This document shows positions 22,850-35,700 of a stretch of 64,000 nucleotides of DNA, in pieces. Under the pieces are notes generated by a model. The model was not told the DNA's origin, did no database searches, and worked only from the letters and a program-made list of their open reading frames with translations. How positions within the stretch are numbered: the stretch's first letter is position 1; every line of letters begins with the position of its first letter. This DNA is from Eublepharis macularius (Eukaryota; Chordata; Lepidosauria; Squamata; Eublepharidae): NCBI RefSeq assembly GCF_028583425.1, contig NC_072801.1, forward strand, positions 16,264,001 to 16,328,000, given 5' to 3'. A program made the translations under genes and the position numbers.

Positions 22850-23780
22850 CATTGGCCAGTACGATAAGCCGCTCCCAGGGAAGGTCTTCTCGGCAGACAC
22901 CCATTCATCTGGAAAGGGAGCAGGGTCGGGAAGGCGGGACGCGGGCCCTTTAAACCTAGGCTGACACTCCCTGCTTCCTGTTCAATGAGCGCGGCGCTTC
23001 TTTTGAGTGACAGCGGCCTCTTCGAATAGGACTGTGATCCATGCCGCGCCTCTCCTCTCGGCGTTTCCTCGAGCGAGGTGGGCGGCTACCGAGTGGTGGT
23101 TGGATCGGAGGGAGAGAGTGGCGGGTGCCTTGGCCTATCGGCTGCCAAGGGACTCCCGGTCTGAGGAGGCTACCGGCGTGGCGTCGGAGCTGGTGGTTGA
23201 AGGGAAGAAGTCCTTTCCGCGGCCCGGGCGCGCCATGTTTCAGAGCTCCGAGACTGACTCGGCGAAACCCAGCTCGAGGTAGGGGGGATTAGTCCGAAGG
23301 GGCCGTTCTGTGGAGAGCGGCCCTGCTTCGTAGGTCTGTGAGGGGCGCCGGGCGCCTGGGTCCCCCTGCCCGTTTACCGCCCTTTTCCCGCGGGCGCCTC
23401 GTTTCGCCTCGGGGTGGCAAATCTCGAATTAGGCTCGAATTAGCCGTCTAGGCCCGCGCCTTCGGGCGAGGAGCGAGCCCTCAGCCCAAGGGGCGCGAGC
23501 CTGAGTCGAAGGAAGGGGCGCCTTTCTGGCGGTCGCCTGCCTGTTCGGGTTGCCAACCTCCGGGTGGGGCCCGGCCTTCTCCCGGAGATTGAACGCCAAG
23601 GTCCACGGATCGGTTCCCTCGGAGGGCGAACTCTGGGGCATGGCGGCGCTGCCGACCTCCCTAGGCATTGCCCCTGAAGCCTCCGGGGTTTCCTAAACTG
23701 TAGTTGGCAACCCGAACGCCAGAATCCTCGCCCAGTAAAAAGGGGACAATCGCCGCCCTGCCCCACCGTGCGGGGCTGTT
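22850..23780 (+). promoter_or_regulatory. JPT2: CpG-island promoter of JPT2
   Basis: A CpG-rich block surrounding the JPT2 initiation codon at 23235 and extending about 500 bp into intron 1. No clear TATA box is seen, consistent with a dispersed CpG-island promoter. Transcription starts are inferred to lie between about 22.95 and 23.2 kb. Confidence 0.75.
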
Positions 23781-26700
23781 TGTGACAATGAGGCGGTGTC
23801 GTTCCGCCACTAAAATGCTAGTTTGGTATTGGTTTTTTTGTAAATAGTGCAGTGTGTGTTAAATAACTTGGGATGCAGGAAACGCACGAAAGGGCCCCCT
23901 ATTGTTCTCGTCAGTGCGATTCTAGGGTAGAGGAGATCAGGGCTCAAGTCGCTGCTTTCTGTGGATGGCCGACGTGCCCCTGCCTCACAGGGTTGTTGTG
24001 AGGGGAAAATGGGGCGGGGGGGAGAACCTTGGGGGAAAGGCAGGATATACACGCAGTAAATGACATTTAAGTCTCCCAACACTTTCAGTGAGATTTCTTG
24101 CTGAGCAAGCGTTCTGCGGTTCATAACCTTGCTTATTTTGAAGTGTCTTACTGAAAGCGTGGAGTCATAATTTTTAAAAAGCAGATTCGTTTGAGCAAAC
24201 ATTTCTGGCATCAGGGCTGCAGGTAACAAAATTCTTGATAGTGACCTGGTTTTTGCAGCTGCTCTACAGTTGGTTTTTCAGGGTATATGTTTTCAAAAGT
24301 TAAAGGTCCCTTCTGTGGCCCCTGCATACCCCCTGGAACTGATGAAATCAAGGTTTTGTCTGAATTCAGAACCAAACTGGAGCCTTGCTTGCTTTGGCTA
24401 CATTGTTTATTATTTTGTTGCTCTTTTAAGATGCTGCAAGACTCCTGTTTGATTTTTGCTGCAACGGGTAACATGTTTACATTCCCCCTGTCCTTAAATT
24501 ACTTTCTGAAGTCCTCTCTCTGAGGGCAGTCAAATATGTAAGTTTGAATTAAGTCTATACATGCGGGGAAGGGGGGGGCGTTAATTGTTACATATTACCA
24601 CAGTTGTTTGAAGGCAACCCCTGGCTGTGTAGTTAAACTGTATCCTGAAATACAGGGATGGAAAGTGACATGCTGAGATGTTCTTAATACTTTTAAAATT
24701 TCCTTATCTGAACTTGAATCAGGGTTCAAAAAAGGAGTCCTGCAAAAGTGTAAAGCCCCCCTCAATGTCTGCTCTAAGTATTCTCTCCCTTGATTGGATT
24801 TTGTTTGCAGCAGTGCTCTGCAAAAGGAGGACAAAAGTCCAATCAATGCAATACTCCTCTTTTTCTCTGTGCTCAAGGTTTTTTATAGATAAAGATCTAC
24901 ACATCTACGCATATGTCTAAATGCTCAGGCAACTATTTTGTGCATCTGAAAAGTTGGATAGCACCCACAAATTCATGCCGTAACACGTTTGCTGGCTTTG
25001 AAGGTGTTGTAAGATGATCAATGTTCTGTTTAGTGCTGCTTATTATTATGTGCTGCCTTTTAATTTACTAAGTGCTTTACCATCTGCATTGACCCACTAT
25101 TATTCCTGCTTGGTTTGAGGAGAACTGGGGCTGGGAACATGTTGGCAGAAATAGGCCTTGAACTTGGCTTTTGGCTTTCTTTCTTTACATTTAGGGGGAA
25201 AGGCCACTGAATATTGGCTCCCAATATAAGCAGAATGGAAACATAAAAGAGACTGCTTGCAAAATAATCTGTGGTGTGGGAGGGTAAGGCTTAGGTGCTG
25301 CTGCACTGTAACATCCATTTGCCTGCCAGATCAAGGCCAGTTTTCTAAATTCTGAACCACAGCAACTCTCATTGTTTTTACTTCTCTTGGGAACATAACT
25401 TGCTACCTTGCTGATGTTTTGCTGAGAGTTTACCAGTGTGCAGTTCTTTGTTCCCAGAAAGCTGATGTTTTTCTCTTCAGAATGGGTTGAATCCACCTTT
25501 TGGTTTCTGCAGTGCTCTTGGAACTGTTAGGTTGAAGAAGGATTTTTCTAGGGTAAGGGTCAACTTTGGAAGACTCATCCTATCCTGGGTCCCGCAGTTG
25601 CTGACCCAGTTACGAGTTGTGTTTCAAAAAGGAAGAAGTAATGGCTGTAACAGCAGAATTTGCTAGGAATCCATATTCTTATCATGTCCCCCTCAGTATC
25701 ACTCAGTTTTGGCCATGCTCCAAGAATTGCTTCCTCAAAGTGGATCTCCCCCCAAATGAATGGCTATCCAGGACAGTAGGGCATGCCTGCAGCCTCTACT
25801 GCAGGGAGTGTGCAAATTATTGGTGGGAAAAGCAGGTGCTGAAACTGAGACACTGTCTTTGTTGATTGCACAGATTTCCATAATCCTACTGCTTTTTCTG
25901 TCAGCCATGAAGACAGACAGGTACCTGCTGGCTTGTATGTACTGCAGAGATGAGGTGAGCTCTGTGAATGTTTCTGTCTCCCAAATAAATGTGCATATGC
26001 TTCCACACTGGGCATTAGTGGGTAGAATTGGTCATGTGTGAGATGGATTGCACACTCAGCATACAGAACAAAAACAGCTGATTCACTTCAGTATACTTTC
26101 AGGTAGGTAGCTGCATTGGTCTGCAGTAGAACTGCGGGATTTGAGTCCAGTAGCACTTTAGAGTCCAACAAGATCTCAGTCAGGAGGTGGATGGGGTTAA
26201 GCAAAGAAGGGAGTCAGGATGTAAAGGTACAATGCAGCTTGAATAGTGCAAAAATTAGCATCTGTAGTGAGATAATAATTCCATGTCTCTATTCAGCCCT
26301 GGGAGGGGGAGCTTCCATTGTTCTGAATTTGCAAACGAGTTCAGGTTCAGTAATCTCAGGTCGTAATCTGCCCTTGAATCGTCATTGATTGAGAATAGTC
26401 AGCAGAGGAATGTCCTGGAAAATTGAAATGTTCTCCCACTCGTTTTTGACAGTTGTGATTTTTACTGTCAGATTTGTGTCTATGTATCCTTCTGTATAGG
26501 GACTGACCTGTTTGTCCAATGTAGAGAATGGAAGGTCATTTCTGACACTTGATAGCACTTATAACATTGGAAGATGATGAACAAGTGAATGGACCTGAAA
26601 CCATGTAAATAGTGGTGTTAGGTCCAGTGATTGTGTTGGAGTGAATATGGGGACAGAGTTGGCATTTCGGTTTATGCAGGCTCTGATCCCAGAGTCCATG

Positions 26701-29700
26701 GCCATGTTAGGAAGTACGTTATTGTGAGGGAGAAGTTGTTTCAGATTAGGGGGCTGCCTTGGGCAAGAAAAGGTTTGCCTCACAATGCTTGTAGGAGAAG
26801 AGTATCATTAGCCATCATAAGTTCCAAGTTGATGTGTTGAACTGGTTTGAGTTGAGAGTTGTATGTGACCACCAGTGGTGTTCTGTTATTGTTTTGTTTG
26901 GTACAAAAAGAGAGATTCAAAGAAAAAGAACCACAAGCATAAAGAAAACAACCACAAAAATCTTACTACCTATAGAAATAAATCATATTGTTTTAATGTC
27001 AAAACATTATGTATGATAATAAAGATAATAAAGTATCACAATCAATATATGTACAAATGCATAAATGAATATGCATATATTCAAGCGCTAAGTTATAAAT
27101 GTACCATAAAAGAATCTCTATGTATATAAATACTCCAGTAAATCATACGTTAATTTCCAGACTAAGTACACTTCCAAAATAAATTTATAAAGATATACAC
27201 AATTGTTTGATAACCTATTCAGCCTCCAAATTGAAAAATTATCATTCTGTTTGTCCTAAACAGGTAGAATGAAAAAGGAATCTATATGGTGTCTTATGAA
27301 AGAAAAATCCAATTGGTTTCACAAGTTGCAAGTAGCAGTAGTAACCAATGTTCTTGTCCTTAAAAGCTGTAGTAAATAGGAAATCCATATATTGTCTCTT
27401 AAGTGCATAATCCAGTTGATTTCACAGATTTCAAATGAACACTGGCAATTGATTTCACTGATTACAAGTTGATGATGGCAGTGGAGATCCAGCTGGAACG
27501 CTCTGTTTTGATACTTCTTTATCACAGTCAGAATCATTTATATCATTCTTTCATATCATTCTTCATTCACCACTGCAATAATCATACATTCTATCAATAT
27601 TTTAACTTAAGTCTACCAACCTTAAACTTCAAAAGTAGAAGCTGCATACTCACTGACATCCTACAAGTAAATTTTCTATCTCAATTTAGCAGCAAAGACA
27701 TTCTTTCTATGAAGCCTCAATGGAAATGATTCATAATATCACTGTTACAAATATACTGCAGCTGGAGCAACATAGTACTAATCTCTTAAAGAGATACACA
27801 CAATATTGTTGATACTATCAGTGGAGTGCCATCCATGTCTAATCATTTTAAAGAAAACATGAGTAGTCTATAAACATATTCAAACCATGGGGTGTAATAG
27901 TATTAAGTTTAAAAATCCAAAAAAACTCCTGTCTGAGAAATTCTCTCTGCACATTTACCCCTGTAGAGCTCTTAGACGTACACAACTGAATACTTGAAAT
28001 CATTAATGTGATGATTCTGTTCCATAAAGTGTTCCACCAAGGGAGCATCTACTACTCTATTTTTAATTCTTGATTGGTGTTTTAATATGTGAATTTTAAC
28101 TGGGCATGTAGTTCTCCCAACATACAAAAGATGACAGCTGCCCATGATCACATATACGACATTGGCTGTATTATGTATAGAAAAAAATTATAACAAAATG
28201 CTTTCACCTCCCTGTAGGGGTTTAAAGATCTGGCCTTCTATTATAATGGGACAGACTTTCCATCTCCCACATCTATGATGACCCTTGGAGAGTCCTTTGG
28301 CTTCAGTTTTTTTGTATATATCTGACCTAATCACCAGATCCCGTATGTTTTGTGTCCTCCTAAATCCTACATCCCAGAATATCCTCAGTAAGGTGCCAGT
28401 ATTATAAAACTATTTTTTCTAATAGGGTTAGCTAATGGTGTATAATCAAAACCATACCTTAATCCATTATTGGGGGAAGAGTTACGTTCATTAAAGAGAC
28501 TACTTCTAGTTACATTACCCGTGCATTGTCTAGTGCTTACTGTCATTTCCTCTGGATATCCTCTATTTCAGAAATGACAAGTCATCTTCCTACTTTCTTT
28601 AATAAAGTCATTGTGCTGACTGAAGCCAAAGGACTCCCCAAGGGTATGACTTACTGGAGTATTTATATACATAGAGATTCTCTTATGGTAAATTTATGAC
28701 TTATTGCTTGAATATATGCCTATATAGGAGCATTTGTACATATATTGATTGTAATACTTTATGTATATTAATAAAGATAATAAAGTTCTGATATAAGAAT
28801 ATTATTTTTTTCTATATGTAGTAAGATTTTTGTGGTCGGTTGTTTTCTTTATACTTGTTGTTTTGTTTGGGCCTGTCTTGTAGTAGATTATCCCTTGGTA
28901 TCATTCTGGTTTTGTTGATCTATTTCCTTACTACATCAGGTGGGTATTGCAATTCCAAAAATGTCTGTTGTAGATCCAGCAGGTGAGAATATCTGTCAGA
29001 GGGATGGGGACAGATGTGGCTGTAACGTAGAACTTGACCGTAGACGATGGATTGTTTGGTGTGTTTAGGATGGTGACTGGAGGCATGTAGATATATTTGC
29101 TGATCAGTTTCCATCATGTACAGTGGTGTCTAGAAGATTTACTCCCTGTGTGGATTGATTCATGGTTAGGTTAATGGTGGGGTAGAAGCTGCTGAAGGCC
29201 TGGTGAAATTCCTTCAGTGCTTTTTCCCCATGTGTCCAGATGATAAAAATGTCATCAGTCAATCTCAAATACAGGAGGGGTGTTAGTGGGTGGGAGCTGA
29301 GAAAGCACTGTTTCAAGTCAGCCATGAAAAGGTTGTCATATTGTGGGGTGGTGCCATGAGAGTGCCCATGGCTGCGCTGTTGATCTGCAGGAATAAATCT
29401 TCAGCAAATCTGAAGTAGTTGTGGATGAGGACAAACTGGCAGAGCTTGGTAGTGAGGTCAACTCTGGTATTGTCAGCAATGGTGTTTCTAATGTCTTGTA
29501 GTCCATCATACAGAGATTTGTGTCCATGGTAGCCAAAATAGCGTTACCTGGAAGATCACCAACAGATTGCATTTTCCTCAGGAAGTCTGTGGTGTCTCGC
29601 ACATACCGGGGGGCACTGATGGCATAGGGCCTGAGAATGGAGTCCATATACCCAGACACCCCAACAGTGATGGAGGTTATGCCTCAAACAATAGTATGTC

Positions 29701-32700
29701 CTAGATTGCAGTTTCTCGTGTTCTGTGATTGTTTTGAGATGCCCTTCCATGGAGAAAAATCTTTCTAGTAAGAGCCTGAGGATCAGATGGAGGCTGATTG
29801 TTCCTCTTTGGAGTCCATTTCCTGAGGGGCTGTACTTGGGTCTTGTGATAGTCCAGAATATACTTTTTTCCTGCTGTAGAAGGTTGGCCAGGTTTAAGAG
29901 CTCAGAGAGTATGCTCCACCCAGTTCTTTGGCATCCTTCCATCACCAACATTCCCAGCCTACATTAAACTCCTCTAACAGTTCCGTGCTATTGCAGAGCA
30001 TTTATGCAAGCACATGTGAATGCTGCTCTTTCAGCAATTTTATATGGAAGATGCTGTAATATGCCTTATTCAGATAGACTTTGCCAATGTGACTTGAAAA
30101 AGGTTGACTCTTTATCCCATATGATATTGGAATGGCCTCATTACAATCTTTACTGTGAACTGTGGATTGCTTCTATTTTAACTAAACTACCTTCTACTGT
30201 ATCAAAAGCTAATATAGTTTATTATTTGTTGGTGGATAGAGACCCAAGGGTCATGCTGGCTTTGGCCAAGTATCTCTTCATCCAGGAAAAATGTTGAAAC
30301 GTGTCTTTTTATTTTCCTCCTCCATAATACAACTGAGTGCATGAATAAACCACATGGGCTTGAATAACCATGATCCTGATGGAACTAAACTTGTGTCCCC
30401 AAGTAGTGCAAAAGAGAAAGCCAGTGTGTAGTTTAGTGGTTTGTGTATTGGGCTGGAATCTGAGACACCAAGAATTGAATCCTTGCTCTGCCACGGAAGC
30501 TTGCGGGCTGATCTGGAGCCACCACACACACTTAGGTTATCTTACCTCACAGAGTTCTTGTGAAGATAAAATGGAGGAATGGAGAACAATGTTAAGTGTA
30601 TTGGGTCCCCGTTGAGGGGAAAGGCAGGGTATAAATGAACTAAAGAAATACTTCCGAGCTTCAGAGGGCGTGCTGTGAGGACATTATCCTTGTGAAATGC
30701 ACGAGGAATTGGACTGATTTAAGTCAGAGCACAATGCGCTCTGGAACGCTTTCTTCAGTCTCAGAATTCAGTGAAGCAGAATCTTCAGCTAAAGAAGACT
30801 CTTCCACCTCCTGCAAGAACATATTATCCAACTAAGTTTAAATGTCAGGTCAATGTCATGGTTAGAAGAACACTAAACACCAAAAAAGCTTTGTGTCCAT
30901 AACTTTAAACTAGGCCTCTCTAATCTCAGACTCTAGGATTGTTTCCACAGGGGCCTGAAACAGATATAACTGAGCTCTTGGTAACACTTTATATCCAGGA
31001 TACGGGGTGCTAATGGTGTCTTCAAGAGTGTATGATTTAGATGGGAATCCATTGCCTGCCTGCCTGCCTGCTACTTCTCCTCTCTATAGTGGCCCATGGC
31101 TTCGAAACATGTGCTTGCAGAAATAACAAGAAATAGGTAAAGGTTTTGAGAGTGCATATACGATCGGCCTCGAGCCTCTTTCCAGCAGCTTCTCCTGAAA
31201 TAAAACCTACTTGGGGTTTGGCCTTGAAGGGTTCAGGTGTCTCACTTAGAGCGGGACCACAAGTGACGCCTGACACAGGTTGGACACTAGTCAGCTTCCC
31301 TCAAGTTTTGATGGGAAATGTAGGCATCCTAGTCTTGCAGCTTCGCTCTCTGACTGCTGTCCAATGGACTTTTCAACTGTCACTTGTCCAACATTCCGCC
31401 AAGCTGCCTACATTTCCCATCAAAACTTGAGGGAAGCTGGCAAGTGTCCAACCTGTGTCAGGTGTCACTTGTGGTCCCGCTCTTAGTATGCACCCTGTAG
31501 GTCTCTAGAGAGCAGTAACCGAAACATTTGTAGAATGCTTTTTCATCTTATAACTTAAGTTTACATAATCAGCCTTTGCGTATCTGTGTAGCCTTTTCTG
31601 GATTAAAGTGCCGTATTCTCTCTCTAATTTTTTGTAAAAGACTACAGTACTGAGAGGAGCTTGTTAGCTGGATAGCCTGAAGTTTCCTTAAGAACTTCCT
31701 TGCATCCCTAACACAGGGTGCAAGGAAAACTCGCTCTGTTTTGTGTAAGTGACATGTTCATTCAGGCAGACTAATTTCAATTGTGCAGTGCAATCAAGTG
31801 TTGGAACTGTGCTGGAATGTGGTAGCTTGATGATATTTTCTCAGGGATGACTTTGGTCATGGTGAACAAATAGTGCTTTTCATTCAGCTTACTGGCTGTG
31901 ATGTCAGTTTCTTATTAATTTAATTTACATTAAATAAAGCATTAGATGGATAAACATTCATTGTTACAATTGTTTTCTCCAATCCAGAAGCATCCCAGAC
32001 GTTTCTTTTCTTTAAACTCAGTCTTATTTTTTCATCTAACACCCAAACCTTGAGTGTCAGTGCTTCAGAATTATTCTAAAGAAATATTCCATAATTCCAA
32101 TTCATTTTACAATCTGGAGGAAGAAGATTTGGAAAGCACAGCTGTAGCCTCAGTACTATTGCCAAACATCTCTTCTTGCGGAAGGAATTTTTCAGCCTGA
32201 TCAGAAGGGATTTGGTAGTGTAGGGAGGGACATGAGAAATCTAACAATTTAGGGGTTTCTCTGGGTTATAGTTTTACCCCATCTTGATGGTTTAACTTAC
32301 CCAAGATCTAGTGGTTAACACTATGTGGCTTCTACCTATGCAAGGCTCTTCTGTATGCATTATACTCGTATGGAAAAGAAAGAAAAATCTGCAGATTTCT
32401 TAACATTTCATTGGGTTTGTTTACATTTAGCAAATATGCTGAATTCTTCCCTGAACTGTTTAATTGAAACTGAGAGAACATACTTTGCTAGCATATGATT
32501 GTAACTGTCATAATGGATCTGGTCTATTTGTTGGATTAGATACATGTTGTTGTGCTGATTCGTGAATTTATATAACACTTGGGTTTTATTTGTATGTTAT
32601 GTGAGTGCCTATCTATACGCCAGTAGCTTAATTCTTCAGGAGGTGCTGTATTAACTTTGAAAGTCGTGTTCTGTTTCAGCAAGAGCTAGCTACATCATCA

Positions 32701-35700
32701 ATAAAACTCAAATTTAAGGGTTCCTAACTGCCAACTGCCTCATGAAAAATCTGTATAAAGGACTGGTACAGAGCAATTCAGGAGGCAGTCGGGAGGGGAA
32801 GCCTAATCTAATTTAGACAAAAGTAATAGAAAGCAAGGTCTTTTTGCTGCCTTCTCTCTTCTTGCTTTTCTGAATGCTTCCTGTATTAAGGGTCTAAAAT
32901 GTCAATTGAAGATTTTTTTTCTCAACATAGACACTTTCTGCTTCTATAAAATTAACCCTTTGGGAAGATGCAGTTAGCTGTTGCACTGTCCCCTGAGAAC
33001 ACTTGAATTGCAGTTATATGAGCAAAAATGGAGATTTTAATCCAGTCATATTGGACTCTTGGATAGGTTGCAGAGCCCACCCTGCTGGGTCATAAGCCTG
33101 TATAGAATAGCTGTGGTCTTTTTGAAGTAGTTTGGAAAGAGCTGCTGCTAGCACTCATACATAAACAGCAAGGGTGCCATGCCGTATGCCTCTATTTGCG
33201 CACATAATGAGAAGAACAGCAGAGTGGCAAGGCAAGGTCATTCTCTGGTAGGAAGGACTCTTTTTTAGTTCGGAGACTCTAGATCCTCCTTCCTGTCATG
33301 TGACTGATGTCATGTGTCTTCCTGTTATGAGGCTTGCAGCTCAACGGGTCCCATACTGCTTTTTGGGGTTAAAGGTGAGTTCCAAGTCTTGAAAGGTTGA
33401 AGTCCACTGAGTTAAGTGATGCCAGAATATTCTCAGACTACAGCTATGTTCTCCTTTTGATGGTGAAAGGTGCACGCTAAAGCATCTAGCTTCAGAACAG
33501 CACCACCACTGAAATGACATTCTTAGTTTCTTGTTCTTGTTCAAGCATTGTTACTGCACAGGAAACATTCAATGATTTTTGCAAAGTGTAAGAGTTCTAG
33601 GTTCTGGAATATATTAGGGGGGGGGGAATTTTGAACACATTCACCTTCTAATCTGTCCTGTCTTAAAGAGATACTTTCTTGACTTCCATTGTATTTCAGA
33701 CATGACTCGTCTGAAACATTAGCAATGAATAGCAAGAAATGTCCTTGTGTAGACACCGGCTGCTAATTATGCTTGATCTACTTGCCTTTAATCATGGTTG
33801 ATTTTTGTTGCATTGAGTGAATCCTCCCGCCTGTTCTCTTTTGCCATCTAAGCTGCATTGTTATATGATTCTTGCACCCTATTTGCTTGGATTTCCTCTG
33901 GAATTTGTCCTACTTAAAAGCTGAAGAAGGGATGTGTAAGTTGCAACTGTTGAACAGGATGTCTACATAGTGTATGCTAATGGCTCATATTTCAAGATAA
34001 AGGATGTTGCTGCCCTTGAGCTGGTGACATTTCAAGATCGTTGGTCAGTTCCTTAAAATTTAACCTTTTAGATGCTCTGTTAGTAACAATAAGTCCAGCT
34101 TCTTTGGCTTCTGCTCTACATATCTCTCCATGTCTTCTGGCAACCTGTTCTATTTATTGCTATATCACTGTACAAAATTGCTTTTTATATCTTAAAGATA
34201 ACAGAAACATAGCTCATAGTTTGACAAAAGTATTAATGAAAATTGGGAAAGGGGGGATAGAAAAACATAAAGAACACAGTTTGTACTTCCTACCACTTTG
34301 TTATTGTCTTTTGAGATGTAACTTAAGATGTATGTAAAAAAAATTTCAGTACAAACTGTAAAAGGGTGTGGATGAGTCTGTTTTGATACATGCAGCCTTA
34401 CTCGGCTTGCAGCTGGGTGTGGTAATGACCTCACCCAACAACTGAGACAATGGGAAGGACTGGGCAAGAAAAGTGGCACGGTCTGTTTGCATATAGATAT
34501 TTTAAAGAAATTTTGGCTTTGCATTATTATTTTGCCCGAGGAAGGACCTGTGCAAATGTAAAAGCAAAAGTTTACTTGAAGGTCTCATGACAACAGTATA
34601 TTTTAATATGACGAAACGTTGCTAAAAAAACTGTACAACACTGTTTATAATGTCCTTAAGCGAATTTTAATTTTATAGAAAGCAGTGATTAGATGTACAG
34701 ATTTGGGGAAGGCAATAAATCATGGAGACCTTCCTCTATAAGAGGTGGCTCACTCCATGGAAGCTGAAAGGTTGGGGGGGAAGTCTCACTGGGGCGGATG
34801 AGATGTCTCTCCTCATAGTGGTTATTGGCTTTCCACAAAACAGGGTACTGAAACCACCTGGAGGGGGTTCCAGCAATCTCTTTGGATGCCCAGAAGAAGT
34901 CTCCTCCCCTCTCAGGCCACACAAAATGGCATCAAACATTTTTGGAGCAGCTGAAGAACCTCAAAACATCCCAAAGAGAACAAATCCTCCAGGTGAGTCA
35001 TCCTTCGGTACTCAGAAAGGAGTGTCATGTTTGATGAATACATGATGTCCTGTCTTTAGGACATGGTCCTTTTTAGATTTCACACAGCTGCTGTTAAAGG
35101 AAACGACGGTTCTTCCTGCAAAGTTTAGCTGACACTTTGCAAGCTGCAGGAAAATGTCACTGCTTTGCTGACCAGCAAAATGCAATCCAGTGAAAAACTT
35201 GAGCACTCAAAGTTATCTGCTCACCAAGGGTTTATCAATTTACATTGACTTAACCCAAAATCACTTTTTGGGGTCTGTGTGTATTGCTAGGATGAAGACA
35301 TTGCTGTGGAACAAATTTTAGCAAATGAATGCTGGAAAAGACGTGCAGAACCATCAGTCAGATATAACATCTGCAGATTGGCATGCTGCCATGTAGAAAT
35401 TATATAGGATTAATTTGCTCCTTGAGTTTGATGGGATTTAAAACTATAGAGGTAAAAGTAATCGTTAGTCTTTACTTATGTTGCTGGGAGAGTACCATAT
35501 AAGTTGTAAATGATTAAAACCAAATACTGCATTAGAGTAGTTTAATGTTTTGAAAGGTAGACTTTGCCAATGAGTGCAGATGGTAAAGAGGATACAGCTG
35601 ATCTTTCTGTTGAGGTATCCAGCTCATGAAAGCCGTAATTGTTGGCTGTGTTGAAGCAGTCTTTAGCGTTGTGATGGTAAATGGACTTTTCTTTAATATA

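Noticed and set aside
30004-30297. 97-codon ORF as a host gene exon
   Set aside because: Its C/H pattern and ending match a LINE tail also found at 50400-50577.
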